Shown here in pieces: positions 56,438 through 64,000 of a DNA stretch of 64,000 bases; the first letter of the stretch is position 1, and every line of letters starts with the position of its first letter. Made by a program: the position numbers and the translations under genes. This DNA is from Punctularia strigosozonata HHB-11173 SS5 (lineage: Eukaryota > Basidiomycota > Agaricomycetes > Corticiales > Punctulariaceae), in the NCBI RefSeq assembly GCF_000264995.1, contig NW_006767436.1, positions 1,824,800-1,888,799 of the forward strand, given 5' to 3'. A model generated the notes under the pieces. The model was not told the origin of the DNA. It ran no database searches and was given only the letters and a program-made list of their open reading frames with translations.

Positions 56438-57387
56438 ATGATAAGGTCGACACCTCCGAGACCGCCTCCGATTGATATAGCCATGTCACCGCGCCTGGAG
56501 CAACGACAGACGATGAAGACGCGACAGCGGAGCAGCAGCATCGTCAAGGTCGAGGAGGTTGGAGCGCGTTCACCGGATGAGATCCTCGATCAGTCAGCGT
56601 ATGTTAACTACAACGTAGAATGGGTCGACCACAAAGGTTTGGCCCGAGTTCTAGAGCACCGAGTCGATGCTCATAATGCCAGCAGGCGCATGGCTCATCC
56701 ACCCGGTGCTCATCTTGACTGGAAAGATGCTGCTGGATACGCTCCCTGGAATGACACAACAAATTAGCTGGACGCTCACTAATCTGCTTTACCTATCTGT
56801 ACGCGCCCTCTGATACCGAAAGGTTCGCGGTCGTTGACCATGCGCGCAGCTTTCGTACCTCATGTTCCACTGGGTGACCGGCATACCGTTTCAAAACGAG
56901 ATGCATGGCGGCGCTTACGACGAGCTAACATTATGGGAGCAAATAGACGAGGGAGCGCAGTATACTCCGGCCAAGAAATGGCTTTTCTCTGTTCCGATCG
57001 TTTTGTGCGCAGAACAGCCGCCTGCAAGTCTTCCCTTCGCTAATCGTGTTTTACCGCTCTAGATTCTTGGCCTCAACACATTACACGCACTACAACCCGT
57101 GGCTGTTTGCCATTAATTTGACTGCCCTTATTCTAGTCCTAATCCCTAAGATGCCGCAGGTCCGCTATCTCATCCGGCTTGTGCTCGCTTTCGCTTACGC
57201 TCATATACCTCTTCATAAGCTCCATCGACGCCGCGTACACTTCATGACGGAAACTCCAGGTACACCCATTACACCCAGCTACCCTCCATCTGGATCGCAG
57301 ACACCTACCGACTCTATCCCAAATCATGTTCCACCCCCGGCTATGCTCAGCCAGGCTATGGCTGGCAAATTCTCCCCAGGAAAATAG
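56438..57387 (+). CDS. ORM1: ORM1/ORMDL family sphingolipid regulator
   Basis: Exons 56438..56636, 56686..56798, 56850..57004, 57063..57159, 57220..57387; 243 residues. The N-terminal cytosolic part has RQRSSSIVKVEEV, whose Ser cluster resembles the Ypk1-phosphorylated sites of yeast Orm proteins, then YVNYNVEWVDHKGAWLIHPVLIL, PGMTQQISWTLTNLLYLSLSYLMFHWVTGIPF, GAYDELTLWEQIDEGAQYTPAKKWL and ASTHYTHYNPWLFAINLTALILVLIPKMPQLHR, with four membrane segments. Orm proteins inhibit serine palmitoyltransferase in the ER. The C-terminal ~45 residues are Thr/Pro-rich, longer than animal ORMDLs. The last intron (60 nt) is stop-free in frame. Confidence 0.95.
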
Positions 57388-57674
57388 TGACCGCGCGCTC
57401 GGCCTGAGAAGGGATTTCCCTCATTCTTGCACATAGAAAGGGACTTATACATAGCAACCATGGACTGTCGTCGCAAAGCATTTACATTGCACTTGCTGAA
57501 TGGCCCGCGAATGCCCGCTCGAATCGGCAGATGGTCAACCTTCCACAGGCATCGGCTTCCGCGGGAGCGCACATAGGATGCATCATGCCAATAAAACGTA
57601 CAAGGAGTCATGACGCAGGGAAACCCCAATATCCGGATTATAATCATACGTTGAGATAAATCAACAAGTATCGC

Positions 57675-58671
57675 TCATCCTGTCGTCTTGACTGCTTCGC
57701 GTGTATTGGTCTGAAGAAAACAATGTGAGCGAAGCTATCTCAACAAGCCCAGGCTACGTACCTCTCCAACCTCAAGAGGCGATTCATCAATGAAGTCGGG
57801 CGCTTTGTTCAGATCAGCGAGATATGAGGCGCCTTCCTCCTCTTGATCAAGCTCTAGAGCCTCCAGCTCTATGATAGTAGTCAGTAGATGGTATTGATCA
57901 ATGTGACCGAGCAAGGACTAACCAGCCTCAAGGTCCGCTTCGTCTATTTCATCCGGGACAGCATAGGAACGACCCAACGACTCTTGTATTTCGTTTGCTT
58001 GTTCTAGCAAGTCTTCCATTTCATAATGGATGTTCTGAAGAACGTTCAGTGTCACCCGAGACTAACGTAGACGCCCCGTACTTCGATTTTGTCAATATCG
58101 ATCTTCCCGTACTGGCGCTTGAGCTCCTTGTTCGCAGTCTTCATAGCATCAACGGTCGCCATGGTATTCCGCAGATTCTCGGTTGCGAGGGCTGCCGATT
58201 CCATGTTGAATGTCTGTTGTGTTAACTGCGCAAGCTGCGATTCATACATGCGCTTCTGCTTCAGCGTGCGTAATGCCCGTTGCTGGATAGCGTCCTGTAG
58301 CAGTGGGCGTAAGTGATACCGCGACACATAGAGACGTACTCCCACCTTCCCAGGTCCATTGCGTAGCTTGCTCATCTGCTCCTTGTAACGCGCCAGCTCG
58401 CCGTCCAACTTCTTCACCTTCACCTCGATGGATGCCATCCGCGTGTCAGTCTTTTGTTCGTTGGCGGTGGAGAATACAACATCCGTGCGGGATGGTAATG
58501 GACACCGCCAGGGTTCGGAGTATTAGCAAGATTGGGCGTGTGTGATATGCAGGAAATCTTGGGTGAGACCCATATACGGCCCGCTAGGTGGAGGACGCTA
58601 ACCGAGCTGATAGCATCCTGAAGGGTTGGCTTAGGTTTCTTACTGGAGGACGATCCAAATATCCTGTTCAT
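57675..58671 (-). CDS. VPS60: VPS60/CHMP5 ESCRT-III-associated protein
   Basis: Model: complement(57675..57710, 57762..57868, 57923..58034, 58082..58294, 58346..58450, 58603..58671), 213 residues. Snf7-fold hallmarks: MNRIFGSSSSKKPKPTLQDAISS, TDTRMASIEVKVKKLDGELARYKEQMSKLRNGPGK, QRALRTLKQKRMYESQLAQLTQQTFNMESAA, LRNTMATVDAMKTANKELKRQYGKIDIDKIE, YEMEDLLEQANEIQESLGRSY and acidic DLEAELEALELDQEEE. CHMP5/Vps60 recruits the Vta1-Vps4 ATPase to disassemble ESCRT-III on endosomes. The first intron is 152 nt, the longest in the window, and is stop-free in frame for much of its length. Neighbouring gene upstream on the same strand is also ESCRT-III (Did2). Confidence 0.95.
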
Positions 58672-58996
58672 GAGTTATCGGACAGGTGGTAGAAGAATTC
58701 GCGAGGTAAGCAAGAGGTAAGGCGGTTAAGGAGAGTAAGTCGAGCACAATCGAGGTAACTTGAACAGGGCTGCAGTACCCACGATCGGCTGCGCGCGCCG
58801 AGATGAAGGGACCGTCCTGCGTCTTATTGGTAGGGTAGTGATATTTAACAATTGCGATGGCTGCCTCATCAAACTCGCCTCCTCATTTATTAGAATACAT
58901 GTGTCCGTTGCGGTACATTAGATTACATGAGCCACGAAACAACACGCGCACTCCATCAGACTTGGCAAGATCTCTGGTCCACAACCCAAGTCTCCG
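58672..58996. other. intergenic region between VPS60 and DID2
   Basis: 325 bp between the DID2 stop and the VPS60 ATG, both genes on the minus strand. It must contain the DID2 polyadenylation region and the VPS60 promoter. Confidence 0.45.
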
Positions 58997-59880
58997 TCAC
59001 GTAGCCGGCCGTAAAGCGCGCAGCCGTTCAGCAAGTTTGTCGTCTTCTTCGCGGATCGGAGTCTTTTGTACCTCCTTAAGAGCGTCAGGAACCTCGCTTT
59101 GGAGGTCGTGCTGCAATTCGATGTTGGCCTCTTCCGCAGTTTGCTTGAGTAATTGATCGATCTGCGCCGCAAGAAGACGTTTCGGACAACGGGTGTAGCA
59201 GATAACACAGAAGATCTAACCTGATCTTGTGGTGTTGATACCGCCGTCGCAGATGACATGGTATCTTCCATGTATGACGTTTGCACGTCCAGATCAGCGA
59301 ATTGTGATTCGAACTTGTCCATGATCTGAGATATCTGAATTAATAGTATGAGCAACACAATGCAGGAGTTAGTCAGCGCGTGCGATCTTACCCTCTCGAG
59401 GTTCATGCTCTCCATCGCTTTGTCCATGCCGCCTACGACCTGGCGCATGTTCCCAGAGATCTGACGCATTGTCACCGCGGTCTCTACGCGGCTGGCTACG
59501 GCGTCAAGCCGACTTGCCAGTCGGAGGAGGTTGAGTGATTCTGACTTCTTGCGGATGGCATTGGAGGCGTAGATACGAGCACCATCATTATTACCTTGCA
59601 TAAGCGCCTAAGAGAGATGCTTGTCAATGTACGTCACTGTCAGAGGACAATATTGACCTTCTTGAGGCGCGCCTTCTCTGTCCCCTCATCCTTGGCCGCC
59701 TTCTTTGCTTGACGATTCAGCGTCTTCGCCGTGAACTATGCGCTCCTGGTCAGCGAACACATGCGACGCCCGAAAGAACACAGTAGCGCACCTTGAGCTG
59801 GAACAAAGTCTCTGGTATAAGTAGGAAGTCAGTCCAGCGCAATGTCGTTCGAGAAACTGCTCACTCTCGAGGTTGCTCAT
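58997..59880 (-). CDS. DID2: DID2/CHMP1 ESCRT-III-associated protein
   Basis: Model: complement(58997..59161, 59221..59334, 59392..59607, 59658..59735, 59792..59811, 59865..59880), 202 residues. The first two exons are only 16 and 20 nt and encode MSNLEKTLFQLK. Then [129 protein letters not shown], and a C-terminal [11 protein letters not shown], the MIM1 motif that binds the Vps4 MIT domain. Did2 promotes Vps4-driven ESCRT-III disassembly and endosome movement. Divergent from MET2. Confidence 0.95.
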
Positions 59881-60168
59881 CGCGTTGAGGAAAGCCGACA
59901 GCTTCAGCCGCTCAGCCTGAGCGTGGTCGGTCCGCAGTCTTGCACAGCCATGATGACAGCCACAGGTCGCGGGCGTCAATTTGAGGTTTCCTGGAAGGGG
60001 AAAGGAGCACAGCCATCAAGCACGCAATGTTGACCACCATGAACACATCAGCGGGCGGCAATGGCTTGCTCAGCGGGAACGTCTACTTCAGTACATCCTC
60101 GCTGTTTTCGCCAGACTACCCACGGCCCTCTCATTCGTCTAGGATCAGCACTAGCGATCGATACCACC

Positions 60169-61973
60169 ATGAAACTTGCCTCGTCGGGGCTTGCAAGGAT
60201 TCCGCTTCGTGCAGGACAAAAGCTGCGCGAAACCCGTGCATCGTCTTCCCTTAGCTCGTTGTCGGAACGGCCGGTCTTTCCATGCGTGGACGCCCATGCC
60301 GCTCGGGAGTCTCGTCTGCGCGCCTCAGGCAGCCAGAAGCCTCCGGCTCCCACTACCAGTACGACATGGCACGATCATTGTCAAACGATTCCAAGAGCTT
60401 CTTCGAGCAAACAACAGCCTTCGTTTGCGTGCGTACACGCGCACACACATCGTGAACCTCGCATAGCTTCATCCCCCAAGCTCACCGTACCATCGCGGAG
60501 AGGCTCCGACCCGGAGTCTGGTCCGGAACCTCCTTACGCGCGCCCCAATCCGACGTCCTATCACATCTACCATCACGACGAACCTTTGCAGCTCACGTAC
60601 TCTTCATCACTCCCATCCTTTGACCTTGCGTACGAGACCTGGGGCATCCTCTCACCCAACAAGGATAACGTCATACTTCTCCACACTGGCTTGAGCGCCT
60701 CCTCGCATGCAGCATCAACCTCTGTTAACTCCAGCCCGGGGTGGTGGGAGAAATTCATCGGACCTGGCCTTGCGTTGGACACAGACCGCTTCTTTGTCAT
60801 CTGTTGCAACGTTCTTGGAGGGTGCTACGGATCAACAGGGCCATCATCAATAGACCCTACGTCGAGATCGGGCGAGCCGTACGCAACGCGGTTCCCGATT
60901 TTGTCTATCTTCGACATGGTCCGAGCACAGTTCTGTCTGCTAGACTTTTTAGGAGTTGATAAGCTATACGCAAGCGTTGGAAGTAGTATGGGTGGCATGC
61001 AGAGTCTGGCCGCGGGTTGGCTGTATCCTGAGCGCGTAGGGAAGATCGTCAGCATCAGCGGCACGGCCCGCAGTAGTCCAGGGAGCATTGCAATGCGTTA
61101 TGCGCAGCGAAGCGGTCAGTATGGCGCTCCACATGGTTTGGTTGACTCGAGCTGATACCATTCAGTGCTCATGGCGGATCCGAATTGGAATAACGGCTTT
61201 TACTATGACAAACTTCCTCCCCACACGGGTATGAAACTAGCGCGTCGTGAGTGGGACGTCATTTTGAGCGGAGATGGCACTCACTCAATTTTCCCTAGAA
61301 ATCGCTACGATCACCTACCGTTCAGGTCCAGAGTGGGACTTGCGGTTCGGTCGAAAGCTAAGACCGCTACCAGTGAAAGCGAACGAACCATCTGAGGTTT
61401 CCCGGATACGCAAGCCGGCCCTTTGTCCCGATTTCCTCATAGAGACATACTTGGACCACCAGGTTCGTAACCTGCATCCTTCCCGACGGTCATCTAGCTC
61501 ACTTCCCCACGTAACAGGGCGAAGAATTCTGCCTCAAGTATGATGCAAATTCGCTGATCTATATCTCCAAAGCAATGGACCTCTTCGACCTTACGGCATC
61601 TTCTCTGCAATCGCTTAACATGCATCTTAAACCGGCTCCGACGTCTGACGCAGCTTCCTCATCTCTTGCCTTCCCCAGTAAACCACCTCATCGTACCTCT
61701 CATTCCAAGTCGCATCCTCCGCCTCCGAATCCTCCGCCTTACCTGTCCGACCTTGCACAAGGCCTCGCGCCACTCGCGCATACCCCCACCCTGATTCTAG
61801 GCGTGCAGAGCGACATCTTGTTCCCGGTCGAGCAACAGCGGGAGATGGCGGATGCCCTGAGGCTGGCGGGCAACCAGCGGGTGAGCTATTATGAGCTCGG
61901 CGGGGTATGGGGGCACGACACGTTCTTGCTCGACGTGCAGAACGTTGGAGGGGCAGTGAGGGGCTTTTTGTAG
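60169..61973 (+). CDS. MET2: homoserine O-acetyltransferase
   Basis: Exons 60169..61114, 61166..61246, 61299..61462, 61518..61973; 548 residues from this ATG (an in-frame codon at 60061 would add 36). Alpha/beta-hydrolase: [67 protein letters not shown], nucleophile elbow [76 protein letters not shown], then the catalytic Asp in [20 protein letters not shown] and His in [11 protein letters not shown]. Acetylates homoserine with acetyl-CoA for methionine synthesis. The first ~130 residues are Ser/Arg-rich without homology, partly like a mitochondrial leader. Convergent with SVP26. Confidence 0.94.
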
Positions 61974-62069
61974 GGATTTCTGTATGCCCGAGTGCAAGAT
62001 TTGACACCGAAACATTCAACTCATTGGATCATTAACGCAAGCATGCAATGTACACATGCGGAAACCGTG

Positions 62070-63244
62070 CTAACGCGACACAAGGCCGTCTACGGTCGCC
62101 GTATTCGCAGAACTGGGCAAGCGCCGGAGGCCGAGGCCTACATTCGTTCGTCGAGGTGTAGGTGTAGTCACACCAGCCATGGACGACGGAGGGCCTGGAC
62201 TCGATCCCCGCCGTGGCGGCGGGCTGAGCATGAACCGCGAATCGCCTACGTCGTCGATTGACGTGCGCCCGCCGTATGCATGCGGACTAGTTGATCGCAG
62301 TATCGGGCTCGAGGGCTGATTGTTGAGCGCGTGGATGTTCAAGCTGCTGAAGCTCGAGGATCGGGTCGGGGTGGTCGGCATCGGGCTGTGCGGCGCGATG
62401 ATACCGTCGCTCCCCGAGGGGCGGAGCTTGAGGAGAGATTTGAAGAGCGATCCTCGCGGACGAGTGTGTACGGGGGTGGAGGGTGAGGAGGGGGCCGCTC
62501 CGCCTGTTAGCGGGCAGAATGAGTTTTTAGGTCGCAGGAGCGGACGAGACGGACTAACCTGACTGTGTTGGCAGCGCGTTGTCGTTTGCACTGAGGCTCA
62601 AGAACAGGAAGAGCGGCGCGAGCCAAACGCATATCCCGAAGAACGTCGCAATGTCCGCAAACCCTGGTACGGATTTTGAGCCGACGGAAGTCCTGCCGTG
62701 CCGTCTGTGTCTTGCGTCTTGCGTGATACGAGCGAAGTAGAAGAACCACAGGAAGTGGTCTGCTACCACGAGCACGCAAGAGGCGAGGAAGGATGGGGAG
62801 GAGAGCGAAATGAGAGGCCAGGTCGAAGAGAAATTTTGTAGATAGACGACATGGCAGGCGACGGAGAAGAGTGTCTGGGGTAACGGCAAGGAGTCAGAGA
62901 CGTAAAGGAGAACATGGAGAAGTATAATGATCTGGGGGAAGGTGATCACAGAGGAATCAGACGAAGTGCATGAGGGGCGCGTTGTAGCACTCACATAAAT
63001 CCCCCGCTTTCCCACAGTCTTCGCTGTCCTGGTATGTTCTTCTATTAGTTCGGATACCCAGAGAAGGCCGCTAGCTGCTCCGTATGAGTAATGTGAAACA
63101 GCGAAGGTTGGAGTACCCACCCAGCGAAAGCACTACAAAGCAGAATGCGAGGATCGCGGCAGCATAGCTAACAGATGCCTTCAGTATGGTATGAGCAGGA
63201 AGGTAAATTAGACGAACTTGCCTCAAAGAGTGTAGGAGAGACAT
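62070..63244 (-). CDS. SVP26: SVP26/TEX261 family ER-Golgi membrane adaptor
   Basis: Model: complement(62070..62503, 62559..62931, 62995..63074, 63121..63178, 63218..63244), 323 residues. Core of about 180 residues with four hydrophobic segments: SYAAAILAFCFVVLSLASGLLWVSELIEEHTRTAKTVGKRGIYIIILLHVLLYVSDSLPLPQTLFSVACHVVYLQNFSSTWPLISLSSPSFLASCVLVVADHFLWFFYFA split across exons, then DIATFFGICVWLAPLFLFLSLSANDN. Yeast Svp26 is a COPII adaptor that sorts glycosyltransferases. A ~150-residue Ser/Pro/Arg-rich cytosolic tail follows, absent from the yeast protein. The first exon (27 nt) and its 39-nt intron are the least certain part. The third intron (63 nt) is stop-free in frame. Confidence 0.88.
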
Positions 63245-63606
63245 AGCCGCCAGCAGCCCAGTGCCCGTTCCTCTCAAGTGATCGCCAAACACAGCCACTC
63301 ATTCGTTTCGGTCGTGCCGCTGTCGTGCGTCGCCGCCGCCACGCCTGCAGGCCTCAGGGCGAGTTGTCCAGGCTGGCGGCGACGTTCAAAGCCATCGTAT
63401 TCGGCGTCGTGTACTACATTTAACCGAGCATACATGATGGCGTTGATTCGTTGTAAGGAGATGTGTCTTGCTGTTCGACCACGTACCACGCACCGACCGT
63501 GGGAATGTTGATGAGAAACGGTGATCGACTGGTTTCGAAAGATGTTTGCGGCCACCCAAGACGACGAGTGGACGAAGGGAGTGGTCTGCAAGTCCATTGA
63601 GCGACA
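63245..63606. promoter_or_regulatory. shared divergent promoter region (SVP26 / right-edge gene)
   Basis: 362-bp gap between divergent ATGs; no TATA box recognised. Frames crossing it on both strands lack motifs. Confidence 0.4.
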
Positions 63607-64000
63607 ATGGCAGCGACGACAGAGGATTTGCCAGGCGCCTCCGCATCAACGAGCACGGCGTCCGTCGTGGCCTCCACGCGATCTCGTTCCCAATTCAGTC
63701 GGTCGCCTTCCGTCCACTCGCACCTGGCCGTGCGGTCACCATCTGCGTCCGGGCCTCGCGCAAGGGGCATCTTCAAGCAGCTCTCCCAAGAGGTACGCCC
63801 GGTCTCCGTTACGCCGCGTGTTCAGCGCGCGGCCTCGTGCATCTGTTACCCTGCTCACACGTGCTCTGATTTCCCCCGTCGCGTCCGTTGCATCCCGCTC
63901 CTCCAGCTCCCGTCCCTCATCCACACTCGCTCGATACAACGGGCGACACCGCAAACACCCACCGAGGAATCTCTGCTACCGGTGGGTGACATACGCACGA
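63607..64000 (+). CDS. 5' end of an unidentified Ser-rich protein, runs off the window
   Basis: The frame opens at ATG 63607 (MAATTEDLPGASASTSTASV) and is rich in Ala, Ser and Thr, followed by RSRSQFSRSPSVHSHLAVRS and ARGIFKQLSQEVRPVSVTPRVQRAAS. It stays open to the window end, but the part after about 63825 reads unnaturally Cys-rich, and an intron (GTGCAT at about 63838 to CTCCAG at 63908) would restore a Ser/Arg-rich reading. The divergent arrangement with SVP26 supports a real start. The family cannot be judged from this N-terminal stub. Confidence 0.45.
   Translation, partial: MAATTEDLPGASASTSTASVVASTRSRSQFSRSPSVHSHLAVRSPSASGPRARGIFKQLSQEVRPVSVTPRVQRAASCICYPAHTCSDFPRRVRCIPLLQLPSLIHTRSIQRATPQTPTEESLLPVGDIRT

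Noticed and set aside
1-64000. CRISPR array, prophage, restriction or toxin-antitoxin system
   Set aside because: The DNA is intron-rich eukaryotic nuclear sequence; no regularly spaced repeats or bacterial-type operons.

Overview
The window is nuclear DNA from a filamentous basidiomycete fungus, most likely an Agaricomycete. Genes are densely packed on both strands. Nearly every gene is cut by short introns, mostly 46-65 nt with extremes of 37 and 152 nt, and the deduced proteins are fungal types (Mdm34, Orm, Kha1, Rrs1, Uds1-domain, CcmS-related). All gene models were spliced by hand from GT/GC...AG signals plus continuity of conserved protein motifs. They total about 33 protein genes, one DNA transposon-like element, and no rRNA, tRNA or CRISPR that I can recognise.

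Layout, left part (1-22 kb): 3' end of COX15 (heme A synthase); a conserved protein of unknown role; a 16-exon CLPTM1-type membrane protein; an NDUFAF3-type complex I assembly factor; a P-loop kinase-like (FlaR/topology-modulation) protein; an atypical GST. Next comes a 1,337-bp terminal-inverted-repeat element with a 7-bp target-site duplication. Then a secreted, probably GPI-anchored GH79 glycoside hydrolase, a Kha1-type K+/H+ antiporter, and two low-complexity proteins.

Middle part (22-44 kb): an SDR-like protein; an MPG-fold-like protein; TFIIB; RRS1; protein phosphatase inhibitor 2; a small antisense gene candidate that looks OB-fold/Ten1-like; MTD1 (NAD-dependent methylene-THF dehydrogenase); a Ran1-like protein kinase; a perfect 85-bp palindrome; an RRN11-like Pol I factor; a DUF5102/Laa2-like acidic protein; dihydroorotase; a kinesin-8; and a CcmS-related protein with a GW/WG-rich middle.

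Right part (44-64 kb): a GMC oxidoreductase, a Uds1-domain coiled-coil protein, MDM34 (ERMES), a Virilizer-like m6A-complex protein, ORM (sphingolipid regulator), the ESCRT-III pair VPS60 and DID2, MET2 (homoserine acetyltransferase), SVP26/TEX261, and the 5' end of one more gene.

Most genes are unrelated housekeeping functions arranged as divergent or convergent pairs, so there is no metabolic cluster or defence system. The points most worth a second look are the TIR element, the long perfect palindrome, the GW-rich CcmS protein, a P-loop built across an 11-nt micro-exon, GC-AG introns, several stop-free 3n introns that could be retained, and the possible Ten1 gene.
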